Shown: positions 1 through 9,876 of the stretch, piece by piece | How positions within the stretch are numbered: the stretch's first letter is position 1 | How the letters are laid out: each line of letters opens with the position of its first letter | Assembly (NCBI RefSeq): GCF_000176235.1 | Contig: NZ_ACZV01000004.1 | Location: 434,001 to 498,000 of the forward strand | Direction: 5' to 3' | DNA: 64,000 nt | Origin: Vibrio orientalis CIP 102891 = ATCC 33934 | GTDB taxonomy: Bacteria > Pseudomonadota > Gammaproteobacteria > Enterobacterales > Vibrionaceae | The notes under the pieces: model-generated | Seen by the model: the letters and a program-made list of their open reading frames with translations, nothing else | Databases searched by the model: none | Told to the model about the DNA's origin: nothing | Made by a program: the position numbers and the translations under genes

Positions 1-88
1 GAATTATCAAGGGCTATTTTAAGGTTTGGAATGAGGTAACCCTCTGATCTATATTGAATGATATTTTTAATATGGTTGAATCACAGAC

Positions 89-550
89 ATGGTTAAATTA
101 ACGCCATTACTTGAAGATGTGGCTAAATTATCGGTCGCAGAACAACAGTTGCCATACGTAGGTACTATCGATGAAGTTTTGATTAATGCCGACGAAAATA
201 CGCATCCACATATTGTGCTTAACGACGAACAGGTAATTGGCATATTCCTCATTGATATGCTTTATCCGCAGTCGTACGAATTTGCTGAAAGTGGCAGTTT
301 AGGCTTTCGAGCATTTCTGATCGATCAGCGCCAGCAAGGCCAAGGTTATGGTGGCAAAGTGATGAGTCAGTTGCGAGATTATCTTGTTCAGCATTACCCC
401 AGCCATCATTCCATTTACCTTACCGTTAATTGCAAAAATGCGACTGCTTATCAGTGCTATGTTAAAAATGGCTTCCATGACACTAAAGAATGTTATTTAG
501 GTGGAGCGGCTGGCCCACAGCATATTATGTTGATGAAGTTGCATACATAA
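89..550 (+). CDS. GNAT-family N-acetyltransferase
   Basis: A 153-residue single-domain protein of the GCN5-related acetyltransferase family, which moves an acetyl group from acetyl-CoA to an amine. The acetyl-CoA-binding motif A is visible near residues 72-85 (QRQQGQGYGG, following a beta strand FRAFLID). A C-terminal YQCYVKNGF segment is the usual motif B region of small-molecule GNATs. Length is normal for the family. The substrate cannot be told from sequence. The start follows a weak purine-rich stretch. It is monocistronic, with about 200 bp before the next gene. Confidence 0.85.
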   Translation: MVKLTPLLEDVAKLSVAEQQLPYVGTIDEVLINADENTHPHIVLNDEQVIGIFLIDMLYPQSYEFAESGSLGFRAFLIDQRQQGQGYGGKVMSQLRDYLVQHYPSHHSIYLTVNCKNATAYQCYVKNGFHDTKECYLGGAAGPQHIMLMKLHT

Positions 551-750
551 GGCAAATTTCAAATACTTGAGATGACTATTTTATTAGTACCTCTTAAGTA
601 TTACTAATTTCATATCAATGTTACACAAAGCATAAAAATTACTGCTACGTTGAAATTATTAGAAAATCTATATCGTTCATATGTAACCGCTTATTAAATA
701 GGGTTTTCAAGAACGGTCATTAACTATAATTTTGGCTAGGGTAAATAATT

Positions 751-2388
751 ATGTTGATAACAAAACTGAAAGAAGTCTCCATTGCTGCGAGGGCATGGTC
801 AATTCTTGGACTGTTTGCGATCAGTCTGCTGACAAATACTTTTCTCAATATCGATGCTTCTCGTCAGCACATGCGCGAGAACTACGAACGTGGTGTAGAA
901 ACCATGGTTGAAAGTGCATTAGGGGTTATCAAGTATTTTCACCAGCAGAGTGAAAGTGGTGCCCTGTCAGAAGCGGTTGCACAAGCGAGAGCATTAGAGA
1001 CCATAACGGCTATGCGTTTTGATGGTGATAACTATATCTTTGTTGGTGATAGAGAGGGTTATCAGCTTTCAACAGGCGTTCTTTCTCTGCTTGGTACCAA
1101 CATAATGAATTTGCAGGACAGCAATGGTCAGCACTTTGTGCAGAAACTCTATCAGACTGCACAAAGCGGCGGTGGTTTCGTCGATTACTATTGGAGAAAT
1201 CCAGATAAAGAGACTCAGGATCCTAAAACCAGTTATGCAGAGATGTTCGAACCTTGGGGCTGGATGGTTGGTTCGGGCATGAATATGGATGCGTTACAGA
1301 CGGTAACTCAAAAATCGGAAATCACCTCACTTAGCTATGCCGTAGGTATTCTGCTGATTCTATCTCTCGTGGTGGCTTATTTCATCAAGACGATCACATC
1401 CCCCCTCAAACGAACCCTTAAAGCGATGAAAGTGCTGGCTCAAGGCGAAGGGGATTTAACGCAAAGGCTGCCAGAAGAGGGCAGTAAAGAGCTTATTTAC
1501 CTGTCGCGTTATTTCAATCAGTTTGTTGCATCAATCCAGTCTATTATGCTCAATATTAACGATGCAGGCGCTCAAGTATCGTCGTCTGCAGTGCAGCTAT
1601 CCAACTCAGTCCATCACATTGACGACAGTTTGAATCAGCAGCAAGCGGACGTTGATATGCTAGCAACGGCGATGACAGAAATGCTTGCAACCGTTGAAGA
1701 GGTCGCAGGAAGAACCACTGAAGCGAACGATGCCAGCTGTCTCGCTGCGAAAGAGACGCAAAATAGCCGCAATATCATCCAAAAAAATGTCGATGAGGCG
1801 AATCAGCTATCTGAACAGATTGGCGCTGCGAGTGAAGCGGTTCAGCAACTGGCAACCGATGCGCGTAATGTCGATACCGTATTGGAGGTGATTCGTGGCG
1901 TCGCTGAACAAACTAACTTGTTGGCTTTAAACGCGGCAATTGAAGCGGCACGTGCCGGTGAGCAAGGACGAGGTTTTGCGGTAGTCGCGGATGAGGTACG
2001 CACTTTGTCTCAACGTACTCAAGAGTCGACATTAGAGATCCAAAGCATTGTTGAAAGACTCCAAGTTGGGGCTGAAAATGTGGTTGTTGTGATGAACCAA
2101 GGAGCAAGTAAAGCTTACCAAGCGGCAGAGCTATCTAGCCAAGCAGGTGAGACGCTGACGCAAATTGACCAAGAAGTCCGCACTATTCAAGAGATGGCAC
2201 AGCATATTGCCACAGCCGCCGAACAGCAAACGGTGACGGTCAATGATATTAACCGCAATGTGGTGAGCTTAAGTGATATGGCTTCGTCTGTGTCCGGCGA
2301 GTCGTCACAAATGGCAAGTTCTGGACGAGAGCTGAGGTCGGTGTCTGACAATCTGGTCAACATGATACGTAAGTTCAAGTTGGCTTAG
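751..2388 (+). CDS. Methyl-accepting chemotaxis protein with Cache sensor domain
   Basis: Transmembrane chemoreceptor of 545 residues that signals through CheA/CheW to the flagellar motor. Order: TM1 (about 15-32), a periplasmic single-Cache (sCache_2-like) domain (about 35-190, with the typical GGGFVDYYW and GWMVGSGM segments), TM2 (about 195-213), HAMP (about 214-268) and a coiled-coil signalling domain. The highly conserved hairpin tip ([20 protein letters not shown]) lies near residue 390. The C-terminus ends RKFKLA and lacks the CheR/CheB-docking pentapeptide. sCache_2 receptors commonly sense small carboxylates, but the ligand here is unknown. It is transcribed alone. Confidence 0.95.
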   Translation: MLITKLKEVSIAARAWSILGLFAISLLTNTFLNIDASRQHMRENYERGVETMVESALGVIKYFHQQSESGALSEAVAQARALETITAMRFDGDNYIFVGDREGYQLSTGVLSLLGTNIMNLQDSNGQHFVQKLYQTAQSGGGFVDYYWRNPDKETQDPKTSYAEMFEPWGWMVGSGMNMDALQTVTQKSEITSLSYAVGILLILSLVVAYFIKTITSPLKRTLKAMKVLAQGEGDLTQRLPEEGSKELIYLSRYFNQFVASIQSIMLNINDAGAQVSSSAVQLSNSVHHIDDSLNQQQADVDMLATAMTEMLATVEEVAGRTTEANDASCLAAKETQNSRNIIQKNVDEANQLSEQIGAASEAVQQLATDARNVDTVLEVIRGVAEQTNLLALNAAIEAARAGEQGRGFAVVADEVRTLSQRTQESTLEIQSIVERLQVGAENVVVVMNQGASKAYQAAELSSQAGETLTQIDQEVRTIQEMAQHIATAAEQQTVTVNDINRNVVSLSDMASSVSGESSQMASSGRELRSVSDNLVNMIRKFKLA

Positions 2389-2479
2389 GATTCTAAGCAA
2401 GCAATCTAGTGGTGAATCCGATTGGAATCCGTGGCTCGGCTAGTGTTAGAATCGCACAAATTTTCCAATAGATTGCTTC

Positions 2480-2998
2480 ATGAGACACCTAAAAACGACT
2501 GTACACCCAGACCTTCAACACCTAGATGACAAGGTGATCTTTAAGCGTAACGCTGCACGCGCGATTGTTGTCGATGGTGAGGATATCTTGTTGCTCTATA
2601 CTGAGCGCTACCATGATTACACCATTCCTGGCGGTGGTTTAGACGATGGTGAAGACATGATTGCTGGTATGGTTCGTGAGTTAGAAGAAGAAACCGGAGC
2701 CAAGAATATTCATGGCATCAAACCGTTTGGAATCTTCGAAGAATTTCGCCCATGGTACAAAGATGATGCCGACGTGATGCACATGATCTCTTACTGCTAC
2801 ACATGCAAAATAGATCGTGAGTTGGGTGAAACTAACTATGAAGATTATGAAATTAAAAATGGCATGAAAGCGGTTTGGATGAACATCCACGAAGCCATTG
2901 CGCACAATGAACAAACTATCGCTAAGAGTGAAAAGAAAGGCATGAGCATTGAGCGTGAAACCTATCTATTACACTTGATTGCAAAAGAAATGATTTAA
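2480..2998 (+). CDS. Nudix hydrolase
   Basis: A 172-residue protein with a perfect Nudix box at residues 52-73 (G-x5-E-x7-R-E-x2-E-E-x-G; core MVRELEEETG), which binds Mg2+ and hydrolyses nucleoside diphosphates linked to another moiety. The sequence around the box (YTIPGGGLDDGED) resembles general bacterial Nudix housekeeping enzymes, and the substrate cannot be predicted. The ATG start lacks a strong Shine-Dalgarno sequence. The gene is followed at once by a strong hairpin terminator. Confidence 0.9.
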   Translation: MRHLKTTVHPDLQHLDDKVIFKRNAARAIVVDGEDILLLYTERYHDYTIPGGGLDDGEDMIAGMVRELEEETGAKNIHGIKPFGIFEEFRPWYKDDADVMHMISYCYTCKIDRELGETNYEDYEIKNGMKAVWMNIHEAIAHNEQTIAKSEKKGMSIERETYLLHLIAKEMI

Positions 2999-3002
2999 AA
3001 GG

Positions 3003-3028
3003 AAGCCAGCAAGTTTGCTGGCTTTTTT
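3003..3028 (+). terminator. Rho-independent terminator after the Nudix gene
   Basis: Inverted repeat AAGCCAGCA / TGCTGGCTT with a 4-nt loop followed by six T residues. It lies 5 bp after the Nudix stop codon and abuts the stop codon of the convergent GGDEF gene. Confidence 0.85.
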
Positions 3029-4070
3029 ATTTGATGAGACGGACAACATTATTGGAGTGTGGGAAGTAGACACTAAACTCATGTTGATCGGTGATCTTAG
3101 AGCGGTCTCTGGCAAAATTTAAATGTTCATCAGCCAAGCATAGTAGCTGCTCAAGGGATGTATTCTGGTCGGGGTCGTATGCGACAGCACCAAACCTTAA
3201 GGTTGCTGCAATGTCGATGTTGCGCTCAAAGTTTTCAATCAGGCGCTCGCAGATCACTCGCGCTTCATCGTTACACGTATCAGGCATGATTAGGAAGAAG
3301 TTATCATCTTCGCCACGCGCCAATAGATCGGATTTACGGATAAACTCTTGAGTCGCTACAGCAAAGGTTTGTAAAACACGATTACCCGTCGAATAGCCGT
3401 GTTGCTGATTAATGAGATCCAACTCTTTTACATTGACCTTAACTAACAGCGCGGAAGATTGCGTTCTTTGACAGTGGGCAACAATTCTATCGACTTCATC
3501 GACAAAGGTTGAATAAGTATAGAGATCGGTCAAGCTGTCCTTAACCTCCATCAATGTTGCGTAGCGCTTAACGTCTTCAAGGTCTTTATGATGTAAACAG
3601 TCGATAACCAGCATGATATCTAACTGTAGGCGTCGATTTAGAATGTCGATTGCTGCAGGGCATTGAATATAATCGCGATATCGATTGAGAATTAAACGTT
3701 TGAACTCAAAGGCAATGATAGAGAACAGGCTAAGGGTAACGTGTTGGTTAGCAAGCTTAAGCGCATAGTCCGAAATACTATCGATATAATTCTGATCCAG
3801 CTTTTGATTAAACAGAATATCGAAATACTGCTCCATTGCCTGATGAACGGCAAAGTGCCCAAGTACTTGGCTGATGGTGTCACTATTATCAAAATGACGA
3901 AGTAAGTCAGGATATATCTCTGAGCGTAGCTGCTGCTCGACATTATAAGGCAGCTGCGACTTCCACTGATGGTGCGTTTCACCACTTAAAGAGAGCATCG
4001 CCAAGCGCTCATTTAGCTCAATCTGACCAAACTCAAACAACCCGTTCGATTGAATCATATCAATATCCAT
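3027..4070 (-). CDS. Degenerate GGDEF-domain protein, possible globin-like sensor
   Basis: A 347-residue cytoplasmic protein without membrane segments. The C-terminal half (about 180-340) is a GGDEF domain: KDSLTDLYTYSTF at its start, then RKSD, then EDDNF near residue 250 where GGDEF is expected. Loss of the two glycines and the glutamate should abolish diguanylate cyclase activity, while the upstream RxxD (RKSD) inhibitory-site motif, which binds c-di-GMP, is kept. The first 170 residues are helical and vaguely resemble the globin-coupled sensor of DosC-type cyclases, but I cannot place a proximal histidine with confidence. It is probably a c-di-GMP receptor or a dead homologue. It converges on the Nudix gene. 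Confidence 0.8.
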   Translation of the reverse strand: MDIDMIQSNGLFEFGQIELNERLAMLSLSGETHHQWKSQLPYNVEQQLRSEIYPDLLRHFDNSDTISQVLGHFAVHQAMEQYFDILFNQKLDQNYIDSISDYALKLANQHVTLSLFSIIAFEFKRLILNRYRDYIQCPAAIDILNRRLQLDIMLVIDCLHHKDLEDVKRYATLMEVKDSLTDLYTYSTFVDEVDRIVAHCQRTQSSALLVKVNVKELDLINQQHGYSTGNRVLQTFAVATQEFIRKSDLLARGEDDNFFLIMPDTCNDEARVICERLIENFERNIDIAATLRFGAVAYDPDQNTSLEQLLCLADEHLNFARDRSKITDQHEFSVYFPHSNNVVRLIK

Positions 4071-4268
4071 TGAATAATAATGAACTCAGCATAGCATTCC
4101 GTTAATGGGGTGTAAATCTGGCTAAAAATTCGTCGGGTGCATAAGCATTGGCTAATTTGCTTCACAGAAACCGCTAAGGGCTTCTATACTTTCCCAAGTA
4201 ATTGAATTATTAATATATTAGTTATCTTATATTATGCGATTGTACGGAAACGACTGAGGGATTAGGGT

Positions 4269-6089
4269 ATGAAAATGTGGCGACAGATTGCTTTAGGTGG
4301 GCTAGTTGCTTCAACAGCGACGTTTGGTTGTTATGCCGCTGTGGTTGAGACAACGACGCTAGTGGGGTTTGGGGAAGCCAAATACGCCGAAGGATTCACC
4401 CACTTTGATTATGTTAACCCTGATGCGCCCAAGTATGGCAAAGTCACTTATGGCCGAGTCGGTACATACGATAATTTCAACCGGTTTGCGTCACGAGGCG
4501 TAGCGGCGGCGGCAACTGGCGAACTTTACGACACCTTAATGTTCTCTCCAAGCGATGAAATCGACGCTTACTACCCAATGATTGCAGAACGCGTCCGTTA
4601 CTCGGATGACTTTTCTTGGCTCGAACTTGATATCAACCCTAAAGCTCGTTTCCACGATGGCACGCCAATTACCGCTCATGATGTTGCCTTTACTTTCGAA
4701 AAGTTTATGTCTGAAGGGGTGCCTCAATACCGCGTTTATTATCAAGACATCAAGTCAGTTACTGCCAAAGATGACCTAACGGTTCGTATCGATATGGTGA
4801 CGCCAAATCGCGAAAAAATGTTCAGTTTTGCTCAAGGGACCCGGGTTTTACCTAAGCACTTTTGGCAAGACAAGAGTTTATCCGAGCCACTATCAACCCC
4901 ACCAGTTGGTAGCTCAGCGTATAAGATCACCGACTATAAATCTGGTCAGAGTGTGACTTACTCTTTAGTTGAGGATTATTGGGCAGCGGATCTGCCTGTC
5001 AATGTGGGCCGTAATAATTTCAAACAAGTTCAGTACGATTACTATCGTGATGACACGGTTATGCTTGAAGCGTTTAAAGCGGGTGAGTTTGATTTTCGCT
5101 TAGAAAGCTCGGCGAAGTTCTGGGCGAACTCCTATACTGGTGTGAATTTCGATAAGGGGTATATTTCTAAATCTGAGATACCTCACCAGAAGCCAGAGAA
5201 TACTCAAGCCTTTGTATTTAATACAAAACGAGCCATGTTCAGTGACCCTAATGTTCGAGAAGCATTGACCTATGCGATGGACTTTGAGTGGATGAACAAG
5301 AACATGTTCTACGGCCAATATAGTCGTACACGTAGTTACTTCCAAAATACGGACTATGAAGCGAAAGGCACGCCTTCAGCTGCAGAGCAAAAGGTACTGG
5401 CACCATTTAAAGAACAATTGCCACCGCGTCTTTACTCTGAGGAATATCAGCCGCCGGTGACCGATGGTTCCGGTCGAATTCGCTCACAAATGCGTACCGC
5501 ATTTAAGTTGTTAAAAGAGGCGGGTTGGGAGCTCAAGAATAAAGTCATGACGAATGTTGAGACGGGCGAGCCACTTGCATTTGAACTGTTAATCTATAGC
5601 CCAACCACTGAGCGAATTGCAATTCCAGTGCAGAAGAACCTCAGTCGTATGGGGATTGATATGAAAATCCGTACGGTTGATACCACTCAGTACATTAAGC
5701 GCTTAAGGGACAGAGACTTTGACATGGTCTCGTCGGCCTATAGCGCTAACCCATACCCAAGCCCTAACCTTATGATAGCGTGGAACTCAAACTATTTGGA
5801 TTCCACCTATAACACAGCAGGTGTGACGGATCCTGTGGTTGATTTCTTGACGATGGAAATCTCGAAGAAACAACAAGACCCTGAAGCATTACTGACATTA
5901 GGACGAGCGCTTGATCGTGTACTCCAGTGGAATTTCTATATTATTCCTCAGTGGCACGTTGGTGAATACCGCGTTGCCATGTGGAATAAATTTGAGCGAC
6001 CAGAAATCTTACCCAAGTATGATCTTGGCCTAGATACTTGGTGGGTTTCAAAAGAGAAAGCTCAAGCGCTTCCTGAAAAACGTCGTTAA
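4269..6089 (+). CDS. yejA: Oligopeptide/microcin C-type ABC transporter substrate-binding protein YejA
   Basis: Periplasmic solute-binding protein of 606 residues, SBP_bac_5 family (the peptide/nickel/opine group). An N-terminal signal peptide is visible (hydrophobic stretch ending CYAAV). Hallmarks are YGRVGTYDNFNRFASRG near residue 60, typical of YejA, and long blocks such as FDFRLESSAKFWA. E. coli YejA delivers peptides, including microcin C, to YejBEF. It is the first gene of a four-gene operon; YejB follows 9 bp later. Function by homology; ligand specificity in this host is unknown. Confidence 0.9.
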   Translation: MKMWRQIALGGLVASTATFGCYAAVVETTTLVGFGEAKYAEGFTHFDYVNPDAPKYGKVTYGRVGTYDNFNRFASRGVAAAATGELYDTLMFSPSDEIDAYYPMIAERVRYSDDFSWLELDINPKARFHDGTPITAHDVAFTFEKFMSEGVPQYRVYYQDIKSVTAKDDLTVRIDMVTPNREKMFSFAQGTRVLPKHFWQDKSLSEPLSTPPVGSSAYKITDYKSGQSVTYSLVEDYWAADLPVNVGRNNFKQVQYDYYRDDTVMLEAFKAGEFDFRLESSAKFWANSYTGVNFDKGYISKSEIPHQKPENTQAFVFNTKRAMFSDPNVREALTYAMDFEWMNKNMFYGQYSRTRSYFQNTDYEAKGTPSAAEQKVLAPFKEQLPPRLYSEEYQPPVTDGSGRIRSQMRTAFKLLKEAGWELKNKVMTNVETGEPLAFELLIYSPTTERIAIPVQKNLSRMGIDMKIRTVDTTQYIKRLRDRDFDMVSSAYSANPYPSPNLMIAWNSNYLDSTYNTAGVTDPVVDFLTMEISKKQQDPEALLTLGRALDRVLQWNFYIIPQWHVGEYRVAMWNKFERPEILPKYDLGLDTWWVSKEKAQALPEKRR

Positions 6090-6098
6090 AGAGGGTAC

Positions 6099-7187
6099 AT
6101 GGCTGCTTATATATTCCGACGCTTGTTATTGGTGATACCTACATTGTGGGCAATCATCACTATCAACTTCTTCATTATTCAAATTGCGCCCGGCGGGCCA
6201 GTTGAACAGGCAATTGCGCAACTTGAAGGTCATACCTCTGGCATCATGGAGCGCTTTGCTGGTGGCGGAAGTGAAGTTAACTTAAGCACTGGCGATGAAG
6301 CCGATGCTTCTGGTTATAAAGGATCACGAGGCTTAGACCCTGAAGTGGTTGAAGCGATCAAAAAGCAGTTTGGTTTTGATAAGCCAATGCATGAACGTTA
6401 CTTCGATATGCTGAAAAATTACGCCACCTTTAACTTTGGCGAAAGTTTGTTTAAAGGCGGCAATGTGATTGACCTGATTGTAGAGCGTCTTCCGGTCTCC
6501 ATCTCTTTAGGGCTGTGGAGCACGTTGATCATCTATTTGATTTCTATCCCGCTGGGGATATTAAAAGCTATCCATCATGGTAGTCGATTTGATATTTGGT
6601 CGAGCGCCGTGGTCATTGTTGGCTATGCGATTCCCGGCTTCTTGTTCGCTATTATTCTGATCATTCTTTTCGCTAGTGGTAACTATTTTAGCTGGTTCCC
6701 TTTACGTGGTTTGGTATCAAGTAACTTCGAGCAGCTCACCTGGTACGAGCAAATAACGGATTACTTTTGGCATTTGGCGCTGCCTATCTTTGCGATGGTG
6801 ATTGGGGGCTTTGCTACGTTAAGCATGTTGACGAAAAACTCGTTTCTGGACGAAATTAATAAGCAATATGTCGTGACTGCGAGAGCAAAGGGGCTTGATG
6901 AGAGCGATATTCTTTATAAGCACGTATTTCGCAATGCCATGCTTATCATTATTGCCGGATTTCCGGCTGCGTTTATCAGCATCTTCTTTACTGGTTCGAT
7001 GTTGATTGAAGTGATGTTTTCTCTGGAAGGTATCGGCTTACTTGGTTTTGAGTCGACGATTCAGCGTGACTATCCAGTGGTGTTTAGCTCTTTGTATATC
7101 ATGACTTTATTGGGACTGATTCTAAGCATTATCTCTGACCTTACTTATACATGGGTCGACCCTAGAATTGATTTTGAGGCGCGTTGA
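6099..7187 (+). CDS. yejB: ABC transporter permease YejB
   Basis: Inner-membrane permease of 362 residues of the DppB/OppB family. It starts with the family N-terminus ([18 protein letters not shown]) and has about six membrane segments. The cytoplasmic EAA loop that contacts the ATPase is near residues 258-285 ([20 protein letters not shown]). The long segment after TM1 (residues 35-100, including a Gly/Ser-rich stretch) is typical of YejB. The ATG follows a GAGGG Shine-Dalgarno sequence. Its stop codon overlaps the start of yejE (TGATG), so the two are translationally coupled. Confidence 0.92.
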   Translation: MAAYIFRRLLLVIPTLWAIITINFFIIQIAPGGPVEQAIAQLEGHTSGIMERFAGGGSEVNLSTGDEADASGYKGSRGLDPEVVEAIKKQFGFDKPMHERYFDMLKNYATFNFGESLFKGGNVIDLIVERLPVSISLGLWSTLIIYLISIPLGILKAIHHGSRFDIWSSAVVIVGYAIPGFLFAIILIILFASGNYFSWFPLRGLVSSNFEQLTWYEQITDYFWHLALPIFAMVIGGFATLSMLTKNSFLDEINKQYVVTARAKGLDESDILYKHVFRNAMLIIIAGFPAAFISIFFTGSMLIEVMFSLEGIGLLGFESTIQRDYPVVFSSLYIMTLLGLILSIISDLTYTWVDPRIDFEAR

Positions 7188-8224
7188 TGCGGAAGAAAAA
7201 AACACCAAATCCATTAAATGAAGCTAGGTGGCTTAGGTTTAAAGCCAATCGACGAGGGTTTTGGTCACTATGGATTTTTACGACGCTGTTTATATTGAGT
7301 TTATTTGCAGAAATCATCGCCAATGATAAGCCACTATTGGTGGAATACGATAGCCAATGGTATTACCCAATCATCAACCAGTATGCTGAAACTGAGTTTG
7401 GTGGCGAGTTTGAAACAGAGGCTGACTATACCGACCCTTACGTCATTGAGCTTATTGAAGAACAAGGTTACATAGTTTGGCCGCTTATCCGCTTTAGCTA
7501 CGATACTATCAATTTCAACATCAATGGTTCAGTACCATCTGCCCCTGACAGCGTTAACTGGCTAGGGACTGATGACAAAGGCCGGGATGTTCTCGCTAGG
7601 ATCATCTATGGCTTTAGGATCTCGGTGCTGTTTGGCTTTGTTCTGACCATAGTTTCAAGTGTGATTGGCGTTGCTGTGGGCGCGACGCAAGGCTACTACG
7701 GAGGTTGGTTAGATCTCTTTGGTCAACGCTTTATCGAAGTCTGGTCGGGTATGCCGACACTGTTTTTGCTGATTATATTATCGAGCTTTGTGGAGCCTAA
7801 CTTCTGGTGGTTGCTTGGCATAATGGTGGCATTCAGTTGGATGAGCTTAGTTGGTATTGTCCGCGCAGAGTTTTTACGCTGTCGAAACTTTGATTATGTT
7901 CGTGCTGCGCAAGCGATGGGCGTGTCTGATAAGCGTATTATGCTACGCCACATGCTGCCAAATGCGATGGTTGCCTCATTGACTATGATGCCATTTATCC
8001 TTTCAGGTTCGGTGACGACATTGACGTCTCTCGATTTCCTTGGCTTTGGCCTACCAGCGGGGTCTCCTTCACTAGGCGAGCTTCTCGCACAAGGTAAATC
8101 TAACTTACAAGCACCGTGGCTTGGCTTTTCTGCGTTCTTTGTTCTATCACTCATGTTGACACTATTGGTGTTTGTCGGTGAAGCAGTACGTGACGCGTTT
8201 GACCCTCATCACCAAGGACGATGA
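7187..8224 (+). CDS. yejE: ABC transporter permease YejE
   Basis: Second inner-membrane permease (345 residues), DppC/OppC type. Cytoplasmic N-terminus with the OppC-like motif WLRFKANRRGFWSLWIF, TM1, then a periplasmic loop of about 90 residues and a core of membrane helices. GTDDKGRDVLARIIYG near residue 125 is a signature of this permease class, and the EAA loop is YVRAAQAMGVSDKRIMLRHML. I chose the ATG at 7187, which overlaps the yejB stop and is preceded by GAGG, rather than an upstream TTG three bases earlier. It pairs with YejB to form the channel. Confidence 0.92.
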   Translation: MRKKKTPNPLNEARWLRFKANRRGFWSLWIFTTLFILSLFAEIIANDKPLLVEYDSQWYYPIINQYAETEFGGEFETEADYTDPYVIELIEEQGYIVWPLIRFSYDTINFNINGSVPSAPDSVNWLGTDDKGRDVLARIIYGFRISVLFGFVLTIVSSVIGVAVGATQGYYGGWLDLFGQRFIEVWSGMPTLFLLIILSSFVEPNFWWLLGIMVAFSWMSLVGIVRAEFLRCRNFDYVRAAQAMGVSDKRIMLRHMLPNAMVASLTMMPFILSGSVTTLTSLDFLGFGLPAGSPSLGELLAQGKSNLQAPWLGFSAFFVLSLMLTLLVFVGEAVRDAFDPHHQGR

Positions 8225-8226
8225 AT

Positions 8227-9819
8227 ATGGCTGAAACAGTATTATCCATTCATGGACTTTCGGTTGGATTTGGCCGTAAAAATGACGTAGAGGCGGTGAC
8301 GCAAGATGTGTCGTTGTCGATTAAGAAAGGTGAAACGCTGGCATTAGTTGGAGAGAGTGGCTCTGGTAAGTCGGTAACAGCAAACTCCATTTTAAAACTC
8401 TTGCCTAAGGGGTCATCACACTACCTATCGGGATCGATAGATTTTGATGGTGTCGATATGCTGAGTTGTTCAGAGCGACAGCTAAGAGGTATTCGTGGCG
8501 GACGAATCGGCATGATATTTCAAGAACCTATGGTGTCATTAAATCCTCTCCACAAAATTGGCAAGCAGCTTGTCGAAACATTAGCTGTTCATCGAGGTAT
8601 GAGGCAAAGAGCTGCAGAGCTGCGAGCAGTGGAGTGGTTAGCGAAAGTCGGGATCCGTTACCCTGAGCAGAAGGTGAATGCCTATCCTCATGAGTTATCA
8701 GGAGGCGAGCGACAGCGTGTCATGATAGCAATGGCATTGATAAATGAACCTGAACTGCTTATTGCTGATGAACCAACCACAGCATTAGATGTGTCGGTGC
8801 AAGCCCAGATATTAGATTTGCTCAAAGAATTGCAGCAAGAGCTGGGCATGGCGATGTTATTTATTACTCATGATCTCAGTATCGTCAGACGCATTGCCGA
8901 TACCGTAGCAGTCATGCAGCATGGCCGTTTAGTTGAAACTGGGGCTTGCCATGATGTGTTTACCTCTCCGACGCACCCTTACACTAAGCAGTTAATTAAC
9001 TCAGATCCGAAAGGCTTACCTGTCTCTGTTAGCCAAGACGCTAGTCCACTGTTAGAAGTTAATCAGCTTCGAGTTTGGTTTCCTATTACGGGCGGGATAT
9101 TCAAGCGTGTTGTTTCTCACATCAAAGCGGTCACAGATATGGCTTTTACGTTGAAGCAAGGTCATTCGATAGGGCTAGTGGGGGAAAGTGGCTCTGGTAA
9201 GTCAACCACCGGAATGGCGATACTTAAACTTCTCAAGTCTGAAGGTTCTGTTGCCTACAATGGTGTTGAACTGCAAGGTCTTGATAGAAAAGCAATGCTG
9301 CCTTATCGAAGTAAGATGCAGGTTGTTTTTCAAGACCCTTTCTCGGCTTTAAACCCGCGAATGTCTGTTGCTCAAGTGATCGGTGAAGGCCTCCGTGTCC
9401 ATCAAGAATTAGATGATGTTGAAATCGATAACCGCATTTGTGAAGTCATGGCGGAAGTTGATTTGGACCCAGAGACACGCCATCGTTATCCCAATGAGTT
9501 TTCTGGAGGACAGAGACAAAGGATTGCGATTGCACGCGCACTCATTTTAAAACCGGAATTTATTCTGTTAGATGAACCAACGTCTTCACTGGATAGAACC
9601 GTGCAAGCTCAAGTACTTGATTTGCTCAAATCATTGCAACAAAAGTATAAGCTAACGTACCTTTTTATCAGTCACGACCTCAGCGTGGTGAAATCCTTAT
9701 GCCATTACACGATAGTGATGAAACAAGGTGAGATTGTCGAGCAAGGAGATACGTTACAGCTCTTTACCCAGCCTCAGCAAGCCTATACGCGCCAGCTAGT
9801 TGACCTTTCGATGGTCTAG
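8227..9819 (+). CDS. yejF: ABC transporter fused ATP-binding protein YejF
   Basis: Cytoplasmic ATPase of about 530 residues that powers YejBE. It contains two complete nucleotide-binding domains in one chain: Walker A GESGSGKS near residues 40 and 320, signatures LSGGERQR and FSGGQRQR, and Walker B ...IADEPTTALD and ...LLDEPTSSLD. Two-domain fusion is normal for YejF. Two in-frame ATGs exist (8221 and 8227); the second has the better spacing from AAGGA. It is the last gene of yejABEF and is followed by a bidirectional terminator. Confidence 0.92.
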   Translation: MAETVLSIHGLSVGFGRKNDVEAVTQDVSLSIKKGETLALVGESGSGKSVTANSILKLLPKGSSHYLSGSIDFDGVDMLSCSERQLRGIRGGRIGMIFQEPMVSLNPLHKIGKQLVETLAVHRGMRQRAAELRAVEWLAKVGIRYPEQKVNAYPHELSGGERQRVMIAMALINEPELLIADEPTTALDVSVQAQILDLLKELQQELGMAMLFITHDLSIVRRIADTVAVMQHGRLVETGACHDVFTSPTHPYTKQLINSDPKGLPVSVSQDASPLLEVNQLRVWFPITGGIFKRVVSHIKAVTDMAFTLKQGHSIGLVGESGSGKSTTGMAILKLLKSEGSVAYNGVELQGLDRKAMLPYRSKMQVVFQDPFSALNPRMSVAQVIGEGLRVHQELDDVEIDNRICEVMAEVDLDPETRHRYPNEFSGGQRQRIAIARALILKPEFILLDEPTSSLDRTVQAQVLDLLKSLQQKYKLTYLFISHDLSVVKSLCHYTIVMKQGEIVEQGDTLQLFTQPQQAYTRQLVDLSMV

Positions 9820-9840
9820 CATTTCCAACTTTGAAGCAAT

Positions 9841-9871
9841 AAAAAAGCTGCCGTAGATGGGCAGCTTTTTT
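9841..9871. terminator. Bidirectional terminator between yejF and the M16-like gene
   Basis: AAAAAAGCTGCC, a 7-nt loop, then GGCAGCTTTTTT. The A-run on one side and T-run on the other let it work for both convergent genes. Confidence 0.9.
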
Positions 9872-9876
9872 GGTTG

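Noticed and set aside
1..88. Tail of an upstream gene
   Set aside because: No open frame with coding character enters from the left edge; it looks like the promoter region of the acetyltransferase gene.
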